Part shown: one piece after another, positions 27,369-36,844 of the stretch | Layout of the letters: every line of letters begins with the position of its first letter | How positions within the stretch are numbered: the stretch's first letter is position 1 | Assembly (NCBI RefSeq): GCF_007786235.1 | Contig: NZ_VNFK01000006.1 | Span: 248,001 to 312,000 of the forward strand | Direction: 5' to 3' | Length of the DNA: 64,000 bases | From: Paenarthrobacter nitroguajacolicus | Lineage (GTDB): Bacteria > Actinomycetota > Actinomycetes > Actinomycetales > Micrococcaceae | Position numbers and translations under genes: made by a program | Notes under the pieces: generated by a model | What the model was told of the DNA's origin: nothing | Databases searched by the model: none | The model's input: only the letters and a program-made list of their open reading frames with translations

Positions 27369-28838
27369 CTACGCACGGGCCAGGTTCAGCACGATTTCGA
27401 CGGCGGTTCCGCCTCCCTCGCGGGGACTCCACTGAATGGATCCCCCAAGCTCACTGGTCACCAGCGTGCGGACGATCTGCAACCCCAAGCCCTCGGTGTA
27501 CTGTCCGTCCGGCAGACCAACGCCGTCGTCTGCAATGGTTACTGTGAGGAACTCGTCGTTTCCGTCTCCATCGGCCCTGTCGGCCAACAACCACACCGTT
27601 CCAGTGCGCCCCTCCAGTCCGTGCTCAACAGCGTTGGTGACAAGTTCGTTGATCACCAAAGCCAGAGGCGTGGCGAAGTCACTCGGTAACTCACCGAACA
27701 GACCCGAACGCTCCGTACGTACCTGCTGGGACGGCGAGGCCACCTCCGCGGACAATCGGAATTGACGTCCTATGAGCTCATCAAAATCAACGCTTTGCGT
27801 GAGCCCTTGGGAGAGTGTTTCGTGCACGAGCGCGATAGTGGCCACGCGCCGCATTGCCTGCTCCAGTCCCTGCTTCGCTTCGTCACTGACCATTCTCCGG
27901 GATTGCATCCGCAGGAGGGCAGCCACTGTCTGGAGATTGTTCTTCACCCGGTGGTGTATTTCCCGAATTGTTGCATCCTTGGTCACAAGTTCCATCTCTC
28001 GACGCCTCAGTTCTGAGACATCACGGCACAGAACGAGAGCTCCAAAACGGTGCTGTTCGTCGCGCAACGGAATGGCGCGCAAGGAGAGGCTGACGCCTCG
28101 TGACTCAATCTCGCTGCGCCAGGGCATGCGACCGGTAACAACCAATGGCAGAGTCTCGTCCACCATTCTGCGGTCCTTCAGCAGCCCTGCTGTAACCTCC
28201 GCCAGAGAGCGGCCTTCCAAGGACTCAACTTCACCGAGCCTGCGGAAGGCAGACACACCGTTGGGGCTGGCATACTGCACGATGCCCTCTGCGTCGAGCC
28301 TGATGAGTCCGTCGCCAACGCGCGGCGCCCCCCGCCGGGAACCCGTCGGAGAAGCAAAATCAGGCCACAGTCCCAGGGTTCCCATGCGCAGGAGGTCATA
28401 CGCACACTGGCGATACGTCAGTTCCAGCCTGGATGGCATGCGCGAGCTGGACAAGTCCATATGGGACGTCACAACGGCGAGCGTTCTGCCGTTACGCACC
28501 ATGGGAACAGCCTCTACACGCAACGCCATCTCGCTGCTCCAGCTCGTTTCGCTGGAGCGTTCGATCGATCGGCTGTTCCATGCCTTATCCACAAGGGGGC
28601 GCAGATCAGACCGGATGCCCTCACCCACGAAGTCCGCGTGGAACACCGTGTGGGATGTCGACGGACGGACGTGGGCGAGGGCGATATATCCGAACTCCGG
28701 GTGCGGAAACCATAATGCGAGGTCCGCGAAAGCCAAGTCTGCGACCATTTGCCAGTCACCGACGAGGAGGTGCAGCCATTCGGCATCTCCAGGCCCGAAA
28801 TCAGCGTGTTCCCTGATGGGGTCTGTAAAGATTGCCAC
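27369..28838 (-). CDS. pdtaS: PdtaS-type sensor histidine kinase (GAF-PAS-HisKA_2)
   Basis: The 489-residue protein is cytosolic, without membrane segments. Residues about 1-150 form the N-terminal GAF-like domain, about 175-275 a PAS domain, and the HisKA_2 segment IREIHHRVKNNLQTVAALL (His295/His296) is followed by a HATPase domain with NELVTNAVEHGL and IADDGVGLPDG. In M. tuberculosis PdtaS (Rv3220c) phosphorylates the ANTAR antiterminator PdtaR; no PdtaR gene is in this window. It starts only 32 bases after the gdh stop on the same strand, so read-through from gdh is possible. Confidence 0.9.
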   Translation of the reverse strand: MAIFTDPIREHADFGPGDAEWLHLLVGDWQMVADLAFADLALWFPHPEFGYIALAHVRPSTSHTVFHADFVGEGIRSDLRPLVDKAWNSRSIERSSETSWSSEMALRVEAVPMVRNGRTLAVVTSHMDLSSSRMPSRLELTYRQCAYDLLRMGTLGLWPDFASPTGSRRGAPRVGDGLIRLDAEGIVQYASPNGVSAFRRLGEVESLEGRSLAEVTAGLLKDRRMVDETLPLVVTGRMPWRSEIESRGVSLSLRAIPLRDEQHRFGALVLCRDVSELRRREMELVTKDATIREIHHRVKNNLQTVAALLRMQSRRMVSDEAKQGLEQAMRRVATIALVHETLSQGLTQSVDFDELIGRQFRLSAEVASPSQQVRTERSGLFGELPSDFATPLALVINELVTNAVEHGLEGRTGTVWLLADRADGDGNDEFLTVTIADDGVGLPDGQYTEGLGLQIVRTLVTSELGGSIQWSPREGGGTAVEIVLNLARA

Positions 28839-28870
28839 TGCACCTCCATTTGCGACGCCGGGAGCAAACC

Positions 28871-31800
28871 CTAGCGTCGAACGATTGACCTCAAGAGCCT
28901 TAATGCTACCGACAGTGAAGCCATGTCGTCGGCTTCCAGGGCGTTGACCTCATCGAACATGGTCTTTGCCCGTCCGAGTTGCTCGGCATTTAGGCCTTCC
29001 CATGCCTTAAGGCGATCTTCGGCTACGGCGCCGGCCTCGGTCGACTCAAGCACCGAAGTAGTCATGTCTGCCACTGTCGAGTACAAGTCATCCCGAAGTG
29101 CCGCACGGGCCAACGCCTGCCAGCGGTCGTCCCGCGGTAGCGAGCTGATCCGTTCCAGCAGCGAATCTACGTGGAAGCGGTTGAACACTGTGTAATACAC
29201 GTGTGCAACGTCCTCGACGCTGTCGCTCCCAGTCTGGGCAATCCGCGCGATGTCCAAGAGTGCGTAGCTCTCAAAGAGCTCCGCCCACCGGTGCGCCAGG
29301 TGTTCCGGCAGTTCCCATCCCCGCGCCTTATCCAGCCAGCCGGTGATGCGGACCTTGTCTTCACCACGCAGATATTCAAGAAGTCTGGCCCGGAGCGGTG
29401 CCATCATCGGCTTGAATGAATCCACGACCTCGGAAATAGGCTTCGACGCCATTCCCTGGCCCAAGACCCACCGCACCGCGCGATCGAGCAGGCGGCGGAT
29501 ATCGAGGTGGACTTCACTCCAGTGTTCAGTGGGGAATGAAGCCGGCAGGGCGTTCAACTCGGCGACCATCGGATCGAGATCGTAGATTTCGCGCAGTGCC
29601 ACAAAGGCTTTCGCCACTGCAACCTCATTGGCCGATGTTTCTTCGATGGCTCGGAAGGCGAAGGTGATGCCACCCAGGTTGATGATGTCGTTGGCGACGA
29701 CAGTTGCGATGATCTCCCGCCGCAGCGGATGAGTATCCAGTTCCGCGTCGAACTTCTCCCGCAATTGCTTTGGGAAGTAGTTGCGGATGGTGTCCGCGAA
29801 CCAAGGATCGTCGGCGAGGTTGCTGTCGCGCAGCGCCGCACCCAACTCGATCTTCGCGTAAGCGGCCAGTACTGCAAGTTCGGGAGAAGTCAGGCCTTGG
29901 CCCTGCTCCAACCTCGACCGCAGGGTTTCTGTGGTCGGCAGGGCTTCAAGATCACGCTTGAGGTCGGCAGACTTCTCCAGCCAATCCATGAGGCGCTCGT
30001 AGCTCGGGCTCCAGTCCGCAACACGAGTCCGGTCGTTAAGGAGGAGGATGTTTTGGTCGATATTGTCCTGGAGGACAAGTCGTCCAACTTCGTCGGTCAT
30101 GTCGGCCAGGAAGGAAGCCCGTTCGGTGGGTTCCAGCTTGCCTGCGGCTACCATGCGGTCAACGAAGATCTTGATGTTGACCTCGTGGTCGGAGCAGTCC
30201 ACGCCGGCTGAGTTGTCGATCGCGTCAGTATTCAGGATGACCCCTTGCAAGGCGGCCTCGATACGTCCCCGCTGCGTCAATCCCAGGTTTCCGCCTTCGC
30301 CGACAACCTTGACCCGCAGGTCACGACCATCCACGCGAATGGCGTCGTTGGCCTTGTCGCCTACGACCGCATGGGTTTCGGTACTGGCCTTCACGTAGGT
30401 GCCGATGCCGCCGTTATAGAGGAGGTCTGCCGGTGCCAGCAGAATGGCGCGAAGAAGTTCAGGCGGGCTCAGTTGCGTAGTTCCATCAGGCAGGCCCAGC
30501 GCCTTGCGTACCTGGTCCGAGACCGGAATCGCCTTGGCCTGGCGAGCGTAGACTCCGCCGCCTTCGCTGATGAGTGTGCGGTCGTAGTCATCCCACGACG
30601 ACCGGGGAAGCTCAAAAAGCCTCTGCCTCTCTGCGAACGATGATGCGGCATCAGGTGCAGGATCAAGGAAAATATGGCGGTGATCAAACGCCGCCAGGAG
30701 TCGGATATGGCGGGAAAGCAGCATGCCGTTGCCGAAGACATCGCCTGACATGTCGCCGACGCCCACCACCGTGAATTCTTCGGTTTGGGTGTCGAGGTCG
30801 AGCTCGCTGAAATGCCGTTTAACTGATTCCCATGCTCCCCGCGCAGTGATGCCCATTGCCTTGTGGTCATAACCAACCGACCCGCCAGAGGCAAATGCGT
30901 CGCCGAGCCAGAAGCCGTATTCAGCGGCCAACCCGTTCGCAGTATCGGAGAATGTGGCTGTGCCCTTGTCCGCTGCCACCACGAGGTAGGAGTCGTCGCC
31001 GTCGTGCCGAACAACGTCCGACGGCGGTACAAGCCTTTCGCCCTCCGCGGACGTCACGAGATTGTCGGTAATATCCAGCAGACCCCGAATGAAGGTCTTG
31101 TAACTCTCGATTCCTTCGGCCATCCAGGCCGCCCGGTCTACCGCGGGGTTGGGCAGTTTCTTTGCAAAGAATCCACCCTTGGCGCCGGTAGGAACGATGA
31201 CAGCATTCTTGACTGTCTGCGCCTTGACCAGGCCCAGGATCTCCGTGCGGAAGTCCTCCCTGCGGTCCGACCAGCGAAGGCCACCGCGGGCGACTTTTCC
31301 GAAGCGGAGGTGCACGCCCTCCACCCTCGGAGAGTAGACCCAGATCTCGAACATCGGACGTGGGAATGGCAGCCCGTCAATTGACGTTGGATCCAGCTTG
31401 AAGCTGAGGTACTCCTTGTTCTGGAAGTAATTGGTGCGCAGCGTCGACTCGATGAGGTTCACGAAGGTTCGCAGCACCCGGTCCGCATCCAGAGTGGCCA
31501 CTTGCTCGATGGATTCGGTGAGCGCTGCCTGTGCTGCAGCCTGGCGTCCAGGCCGTTCGTCCTCTCCCACGGAGGGGTCGAAGCGAGCAGAAAAGAGTTC
31601 AACGAGCCCACGTGCGACGTCCGGGTTACCCAGGAGCGTATCGGCGATGAATCCGAAGGAGTTGGTGTTCCCCATCTGTCGCATGTACTTGGCGTACGCG
31701 CGGAGAACCACTACCTGACGCCAGTGCATGCCTTCCCGGAGTACCAGGCGATCAAAGTTGTCCGATTCGACAGCCCCCGTGACGGCAGCGCCGAAGAAAT

Positions 31801-33733
31801 CGCCCAAGAGGCCGCCGGTAGCGAGGGGATCCACACCTGCGGGGTACTTGAGCCCGAGGTCGTACAGGAAGAAGTCGCGGTGATCAGCGGTCTCGATTTC
31901 GAAGGGCCGCTCGTCCAACACTTCAAGACCAAGGTTGTGGAAATAGGGAAGAATCTGGCTCAGGCTTTTGGGCTCCATCAAGTAGAGCTTGACGCGGGCA
32001 TCCTCCTCCAAGGCTTCGCCTGCACCTTCTGGTAGATACACATGGACACCAGGTTTAACCTGCTTGTGGGCTCCCCCGGCGCGTTCCGCCTGCGCTCCGT
32101 ATTTCTCGAAGCGCTCGATGTCTTCCAGCGCGTCTTCCACTTCGTAGTCCACGCGGTAGCCAGCAGGGAACGCCTCTGCCCAAAGCGCAGACAGGACATC
32201 CGCGTCCTCGATCGGACGGTGCTCCCGGAGAACCTCGGCGATGCCCTCGCTCCAGGACCTCGACGCGCGCATCAGCCGGTGTTCAAGATCCTCAACGTTG
32301 ACGTCCGCCAGTTCGGCAGCACGGGGCAGCCTGATCCTAAAGAACACCCGTGCCAGGGCCGACTCGGTAATTCGTGCCTCGTAGTCAATGCTTTCGGCCT
32401 GGAATGTCTCGCGGAGTTCCTGCTCTATCCGGAGGCGGACGCTGGTGGTGTAGCGGTCGCGAGGCAAGTACACCACCGCGGACATAAACCGGCCGTAGAT
32501 ATCCGGGCGAAGGAACAGCTTGGTTCGACGGCGTTCCTGCAGACGCTGGATACCGGTGGCTGTGGCAGCAAGATCCGGTATCTCGATCTGGAACAGCTCG
32601 TCTCGGGGATACGTCTCGAGGATGCCCAGGAGGTCCTTGCCCGAATGGGAGTCGATCGGGAATCCGGCGTTACGGAGTACAGCATCCACTTTGTCGCGAA
32701 CGATCGGGATGCTGCGGACAGATCCGGTGTAGGCACTGGTAGCGAACAGCCCGATGAAACGTCGCTCACCATTCACATTGCCCTGTGCGTCAAAGCTCTT
32801 GACGCCGATGTAGTCGAGGTAAGCGGGTCGGTGGACGGTAGAGCGGGAATTTGCCTTGGTGATGACCAAGGCACGCTTCTCCCTTGCCCGCTTCCGCCCG
32901 GCATCTGTGAGGTGTTGCACCTGGCGCGTGGTGTCCCCGGCGCGGAGCAGCCCAAGGCCACTGTCTTCGCGAAGTTGCAATACGTCCTCGCCGTCTTCAT
33001 CCACGAGGTCGTATTCCCGATACCCAAGGAACGTGAAGTTGCCGTTATCCAGCCACCGCAGGAGGTCTTGGGCCTGTCGGAGTTCGGCGACTTGCTCCGG
33101 GTGCGAAATTCCGCCCAGAGCTTCAGCAAGTTCCAGTGCCTTGCTGCGCATCTTCGGCCAATCTTCCACCGCGGCCCTGACGTCGCCGAGGACGCGCTGC
33201 AGTCCGCTGATCAGTTGCTCGCGGGCATCCTCGCTGACGCGGTCAATTTCAACAGCGATCCACGACTCCATATGAGAGGCGTTGTCGCCGTCACCGAGCA
33301 GGTGGGCGACGCTGGGCAGAGCCGCGGTATCGCCACTGGATATTCCAACGTTGGATGGAACCCTCGAGATGTTGCTCAGTTCCCCCGAAACCCGGTCACG
33401 TGCAACCACGAACAACGGGTGCATCACCAATCGGATCGCACAGTTCTGGCGAACGAGTTCCGCGTTGACAGAGTCCACAAGAAACGGCATGTCGTCAGTG
33501 ACGATATAGACGACACTGCGGTCGGCTTCGGGGGTAATCTCCACGATGGCATTTCCAGGCCGCCGCGACTGGGCCACGCTCCTATGGTTCGTTGCCCGCG
33601 ATATCAGAAGGTCAGGCGAGTACGCACGGGAATCCTCCTCCGCGAGATGCTCATAGTAGTCACCGAAGAACCCTTCACGGACAACTGCTGCATCGGACCG
33701 ATCCTCCACGCTGGATCCTGACGACATCGACAA
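28871..33733 (-). CDS. gdh: NAD-specific glutamate dehydrogenase, 180-kDa class
   Basis: A 1620-residue enzyme, close to the usual 1600-1650 of the large NAD-GDH class (M. tuberculosis Rv2476c). The N-terminal half carries ACT-like regulatory regions (VYIVTDDMPFLVDSVNAEL). The catalytic core begins near residue 790 with RVEGVHLRFGKVARGGLRWSD and VPTGAKGGFFAKKLP (catalytic Lys), and the nucleotide-binding part has VGVGDMSGDVFGNGM and VKVVGEGGNLGLTQ. It deaminates glutamate to 2-oxoglutarate and ammonium, feeding catabolism. It lies 52 bases after the CpaE-like stop and precedes pdtaS on the same strand. Confidence 0.95.
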   Translation of the reverse strand: MSMSSGSSVEDRSDAAVVREGFFGDYYEHLAEEDSRAYSPDLLISRATNHRSVAQSRRPGNAIVEITPEADRSVVYIVTDDMPFLVDSVNAELVRQNCAIRLVMHPLFVVARDRVSGELSNISRVPSNVGISSGDTAALPSVAHLLGDGDNASHMESWIAVEIDRVSEDAREQLISGLQRVLGDVRAAVEDWPKMRSKALELAEALGGISHPEQVAELRQAQDLLRWLDNGNFTFLGYREYDLVDEDGEDVLQLREDSGLGLLRAGDTTRQVQHLTDAGRKRAREKRALVITKANSRSTVHRPAYLDYIGVKSFDAQGNVNGERRFIGLFATSAYTGSVRSIPIVRDKVDAVLRNAGFPIDSHSGKDLLGILETYPRDELFQIEIPDLAATATGIQRLQERRRTKLFLRPDIYGRFMSAVVYLPRDRYTTSVRLRIEQELRETFQAESIDYEARITESALARVFFRIRLPRAAELADVNVEDLEHRLMRASRSWSEGIAEVLREHRPIEDADVLSALWAEAFPAGYRVDYEVEDALEDIERFEKYGAQAERAGGAHKQVKPGVHVYLPEGAGEALEEDARVKLYLMEPKSLSQILPYFHNLGLEVLDERPFEIETADHRDFFLYDLGLKYPAGVDPLATGGLLGDFFGAAVTGAVESDNFDRLVLREGMHWRQVVVLRAYAKYMRQMGNTNSFGFIADTLLGNPDVARGLVELFSARFDPSVGEDERPGRQAAAQAALTESIEQVATLDADRVLRTFVNLIESTLRTNYFQNKEYLSFKLDPTSIDGLPFPRPMFEIWVYSPRVEGVHLRFGKVARGGLRWSDRREDFRTEILGLVKAQTVKNAVIVPTGAKGGFFAKKLPNPAVDRAAWMAEGIESYKTFIRGLLDITDNLVTSAEGERLVPPSDVVRHDGDDSYLVVAADKGTATFSDTANGLAAEYGFWLGDAFASGGSVGYDHKAMGITARGAWESVKRHFSELDLDTQTEEFTVVGVGDMSGDVFGNGMLLSRHIRLLAAFDHRHIFLDPAPDAASSFAERQRLFELPRSSWDDYDRTLISEGGGVYARQAKAIPVSDQVRKALGLPDGTTQLSPPELLRAILLAPADLLYNGGIGTYVKASTETHAVVGDKANDAIRVDGRDLRVKVVGEGGNLGLTQRGRIEAALQGVILNTDAIDNSAGVDCSDHEVNIKIFVDRMVAAGKLEPTERASFLADMTDEVGRLVLQDNIDQNILLLNDRTRVADWSPSYERLMDWLEKSADLKRDLEALPTTETLRSRLEQGQGLTSPELAVLAAYAKIELGAALRDSNLADDPWFADTIRNYFPKQLREKFDAELDTHPLRREIIATVVANDIINLGGITFAFRAIEETSANEVAVAKAFVALREIYDLDPMVAELNALPASFPTEHWSEVHLDIRRLLDRAVRWVLGQGMASKPISEVVDSFKPMMAPLRARLLEYLRGEDKVRITGWLDKARGWELPEHLAHRWAELFESYALLDIARIAQTGSDSVEDVAHVYYTVFNRFHVDSLLERISSLPRDDRWQALARAALRDDLYSTVADMTTSVLESTEAGAVAEDRLKAWEGLNAEQLGRAKTMFDEVNALEADDMASLSVALRLLRSIVRR

Positions 33734-33785
33734 ACGCCTCCATCACAATGTTAATTGCTGCGACTCTGCAGCCCACATGGCGAGC

Positions 33786-35096
33786 CTAGCGCTTAAGGAG
33801 ACGCAAAGCTCTGGTAGTTCGCCTAGAAGAATTGGCATTTCGCTGGACAGGCGCACAGACCAAATTAGCGATGGCAGTTCGAAGCGCAGAATCTGGTGCG
33901 GCTTCCAGCAGGACCGCACCTGACAGTAATGCGGCATCGCAGGCCGACGAATCGGCCGGAAGGTACGCGTCTATACCCGTTCCCGGACCGTAGCGGTCCC
34001 AAGCATCCTGTAGCTGCTGACTGGGCGAATGGCCTACGGCCGACCGCTTCACCTTGTTCAGTACTACACGAGGCGACGCTTGGGGAACGGCAACCTCAAG
34101 TTCTACCAAGCCACGAACCAGCCTGGGCACACCAACGGCATCCGCCGCTCCCACAGCGAACACAACGTCCGCCATCTCCAAGCTGCGCAGTGTCGCCGCA
34201 TTGCGGCGGGGAGCCATGGTGTCGAAACTCAACTCTTCGTCTGATTCGAGGCAGAAACCTGCGTCGACTACTACGACGTCGGCCACTTGCCGGGCCTTCT
34301 CCAAGACCTGAGAGAGCGCAGCCGCCCTGAGTTCGGTCCAGCGATCAGCTCGCGTTGTGCCGGTGAGTACCCGGAACGCTCCACCTTTGGTAAAGACGGG
34401 GGCAGCAACCGCCTTTAGCGCATCGGCGTCGAGCAGGCCTTGATCCGCGAGCCTGCACGCCTGGGCCAGCCCGGCGGACTCATCGAGTAGACCTAGGGAA
34501 GCCGCCACGCTGGCCCCATAGCTGTCAGCGTCCACAAGGATCACCGACTCACCTTCGGCTGCCAATTCCGCGGCGATATTTACAGCAAGCAGGGTCCTCC
34601 CCGGAGCACCAGTAGGTCCCCAGACGGCGATGATCCGGCCTGAACCGCCGGTTTCTTCCTCCACGACTTTGGCTGCAGGCAGCAGTTGCAATTCAGCTCC
34701 TGAATCCGCGAAACCCGCATCGCGACCGGACCCCAGCCGATTACGGTGGCCTTCCCGAGCAACTGCGTCGGAGATCTTGGCAGCAAGGTCCGCCGGATCG
34801 ATTGCCGTAGCAGCGGCAACCACCCCGATTGCGTGCAAGCGCCGCTCTTCTGCGGGATCATCCGTCAAAGCTACGATGGAAACACCGACCGCCCCAAGCC
34901 GATCAACCAACGTGGTGGTGAGCTCTTCGCCTCCTTCGGCTACCACGGCCGCCATGGCGAGGCCGCTTTGGCAGGCAGCCATGAGCTCAGCAAGCTCTGA
35001 ACACCTGCGGACCACGGTAACTGGGCCGTGCAGACGTTCCAGACCGCCCACTACAGCTTCCTGCGCCGGGCCAACGGTGATGACGGGAATACTCAT
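33786..35096 (-). CDS. CpaE/TadZ-like MinD-family ATPase with an atypical P-loop
   Basis: The start is ATG 35096, overlapping the SAF-protein stop by four bases; the frame extends eight codons further without support. About 436 residues: an N-terminal response-receiver-like domain (about 1-115) and a C-terminal MinD/ParA fold (about 150-410) with VWGPTGAPGRTLLAVNIAAELA-type P-loop region, VILVDADSYGASVAASLGL and VVVDAGF. The P-loop reads GPTGAPGRT with Arg where a Lys is usual, and the deviant signature Lys is absent, so ATP hydrolysis may be weak. CpaE/TadZ localise Tad pilus machinery. It pairs with the SAF protein upstream and, in function, with the CpaF at the left edge. Confidence 0.8.
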   Translation of the reverse strand: MSIPVITVGPAQEAVVGGLERLHGPVTVVRRCSELAELMAACQSGLAMAAVVAEGGEELTTTLVDRLGAVGVSIVALTDDPAEERRLHAIGVVAAATAIDPADLAAKISDAVAREGHRNRLGSGRDAGFADSGAELQLLPAAKVVEEETGGSGRIIAVWGPTGAPGRTLLAVNIAAELAAEGESVILVDADSYGASVAASLGLLDESAGLAQACRLADQGLLDADALKAVAAPVFTKGGAFRVLTGTTRADRWTELRAAALSQVLEKARQVADVVVVDAGFCLESDEELSFDTMAPRRNAATLRSLEMADVVFAVGAADAVGVPRLVRGLVELEVAVPQASPRVVLNKVKRSAVGHSPSQQLQDAWDRYGPGTGIDAYLPADSSACDAALLSGAVLLEAAPDSALRTAIANLVCAPVQRNANSSRRTTRALRLLKR

Positions 35097-35737
35097 CGAA
35101 CCAAGCCCGCAGGGTTCCAAACGACGGAAACTTTTGCTTTGTTGGCTTGCGCTCCAAGCATCCTGGGCATCTGTTCATCAGTCACCAGCACCATCACCAC
35201 AGTCGTTCTTGACGATCCCAGGGTCGAGGACCCCTCTGTCATCTGGGCAATTTCCGCGCCCGGGAGCAGCAGTTGCGGTTTATCAAACGAACTGTTCGAA
35301 CCCGGCATGGCGACCCAGACATCCACCCGGGCACCGGGAACAGCCTGTGCGGGAAGTTCTTCTTCCAGGGAAATGGCAACGGGCTTTCGGTTCAGCGCAT
35401 CCGCCATACCCAAGTTTTCGCGGGGTACCAGCTGGTTTTTTGCCACCCTCTGGAGCGCGACTTTGCCTTCATCGAGGCCACCTTCGACGGTGAGGTAGCC
35501 GGACTCGACGTCGTCCAGGCGGACGTTGACAGCGGAAAGGTCTGCCTTGGTGACGCGCTGGCCGACCGCGATATCCTCGCGGGCTGCGTAAACCTGAGTT
35601 GTCCTATCAGCAGTCCCAACTATTGCAATGACGCCGACAATGGACACCAAAACCAGCAGAATCCCGATCAGCAGCCGCGGGTCCTTCCATGAAGGTTTCT
35701 TCAATCTAGCGGCGGCTACGGTTGCACTCGGACCCAA
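35093..35737 (-). CDS. SAF-domain protein, CpaB/RcpC-like (Flp pilus assembly)
   Basis: A 214-residue protein with one N-terminal membrane anchor (about 22-42), then an SAF domain (about 48-110: YAAREDIAVGQRVTKADL, KNQLVPRENL) and a C-terminal RcpC-like part. CpaB/RcpC proteins sit in the envelope near the secretin in Gram-negatives; in actinobacteria they accompany CpaE/CpaF in Tad-like clusters. The start is a TTG at 35737 with GGGGGAG about eight bases upstream. It overlaps the CpaE-like gene by four bases. Confidence 0.75.
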   Translation of the reverse strand: MGPSATVAAARLKKPSWKDPRLLIGILLVLVSIVGVIAIVGTADRTTQVYAAREDIAVGQRVTKADLSAVNVRLDDVESGYLTVEGGLDEGKVALQRVAKNQLVPRENLGMADALNRKPVAISLEEELPAQAVPGARVDVWVAMPGSNSSFDKPQLLLPGAEIAQMTEGSSTLGSSRTTVVMVLVTDEQMPRMLGAQANKAKVSVVWNPAGLVR

Positions 35738-35892
35738 TTTTCCTGCTCCCCCGGTAAGAGATACGGCATGGCCAACGGACCTGCCTCCTCATTCTTACTG
35801 GCGCTTCGGGCAGGGCAAAAGCAAGCAACTCCAAATGGGCTGAAACTGTGGATAAGTACCCCAATAAGCGGCAACGATGGCAAAATGGACCC

Positions 35893-36114
35893 ATGCCCCG
35901 ATTCCTGACACTGGCGGATGTCGCCGAACAGCTCCAAATCAATTCGCCCCAGGCTTATGCCTTGGTTCGAAGCGGTGAGTTGAAAGCCATCCAGGTGGGC
36001 GGACGAGGGCAATGGCGCATCGAGGAGACGATGCTTGAGCAGTACATTCAGGACCGCTATGCCGAAGCCAGTCGGATGATCGAAGAGTCCAAGGCAAAGG
36101 CGAACCAGCCTTAG
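35893..36114 (+). CDS. Small excisionase-family/MerR-like helix-turn-helix protein
   Basis: A 73-residue protein from ATG 35893 (an upstream GTG at 35848 has no better support). FLTLADVAEQLQINSPQAYALVRSGELKAIQVGGR carries the winged HTH_17 pattern seen in excisionases and in small regulators such as BldC. A helical tail (about 50-70) follows. It is probably a DNA-binding regulator. It is divergent from the SAF gene, and its stop codon overlaps that of the convergent 36111-36698 gene in the tetranucleotide TTAG. Confidence 0.75.
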   Translation: MPRFLTLADVAEQLQINSPQAYALVRSGELKAIQVGGRGQWRIEETMLEQYIQDRYAEASRMIEESKAKANQP

Positions 36115-36698
36115 TACCCGCCACCCTGTAGCCCCAGGCCGCCGTCTGAGCAGATGGCAGCAACCGAGCCGAACGGCACGGTCACGACTTCGGCCACGTT
36201 GCCGACCCGCCGAGCCTCGCCATTCAGCACCGCGGCCAAGTCAAAGTAATCCCGCCCCACCCTGTCGATGACGCCCCGAAGCTTATGGCCATCTCCTGTC
36301 CGGACCGTCAAGTGAATGACCAGTTCAGCACGGTCCCTGGACAGCGCCCGCAAGGCGCTGGCGATACCGAGGGACTGCCGGGTCCGGGTCAGGGGCTTCA
36401 GTGACAGCCTCCCCAAGCCTTGGTATGAGATTACCGAAGCCAAGGGAATCAGCCATTGCCGGGCGCCCTCAGTCAGTACCAGCCATTCGCTTCCGACGTG
36501 GCCCAGTTCCCCGCGAAGCACGATGCCGTCCACCAGGAGCACTTTGATCGCCGCCCCGACGGCACCCCTGAGACGATCGCCGACCTCGATGCCCGCAAGT
36601 TCAACCTTGGCCCGCTCGGCTATTTCGGATTCTGACGCTAAAGCACGTTCAGCAGAAAATTGTGCTTCCAAGTCATCAAAGAGAGAGTTCCATCTCAT
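36111..36698 (-). CDS. Unknown protein with two Sm/LSm-like beta-rich repeats
   Basis: A 195-residue protein with no signal peptide or membrane segment. After a helical start (about 1-40, RWNSLFDDLEAQF) two related segments appear: about 48-95 with KVLLVDGIVLRGELGHVGSEWLVL and LIPLASV, and about 127-185 with HLTVRTGDGHKLRGVIDRVGRDYFDL and VPFGSVAAI. The shared DG-x2-LRG-x-[LI]-x2-VG-x-[ED]-[WY] pattern is like an Sm or SH3-like fold. I recognise no named family. RNA or peptide binding is a speculation from the fold pattern. Confidence 0.6.
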   Translation of the reverse strand: MRWNSLFDDLEAQFSAERALASESEIAERAKVELAGIEVGDRLRGAVGAAIKVLLVDGIVLRGELGHVGSEWLVLTEGARQWLIPLASVISYQGLGRLSLKPLTRTRQSLGIASALRALSRDRAELVIHLTVRTGDGHKLRGVIDRVGRDYFDLAAVLNGEARRVGNVAEVVTVPFGSVAAICSDGGLGLQGGGY

Positions 36699-36800
36699 GT
36701 GCTCAGACTAGGCTTCAGAATGGACGCGAAGCAATCAGGCGTGGCAGACATACAGGAATTGGACAAGAGGAGCCATTTATGCTCAAAATGAGACAGATGT

Positions 36801-36827
36801 ATCAAACGGCATCAAACCGCATCAAAC
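36801..36827 (+). repeat. Three 10-bp-spaced ATCAAAC direct repeats
   Basis: ATCAAAC occurs at 36801, 36811 and 36821, exactly one helical turn apart, ending 18 bases before the LysM gene start. It is a candidate regulator-binding array. Confidence 0.6.
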
Positions 36828-36844
36828 AATAGCTGGGGGCTTGA

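Noticed and set aside
32042..33721. Large plus-strand frame opposite gdh
   Set aside because: It is fully antisense to a confidently identified 1620-aa enzyme and shows no motif.
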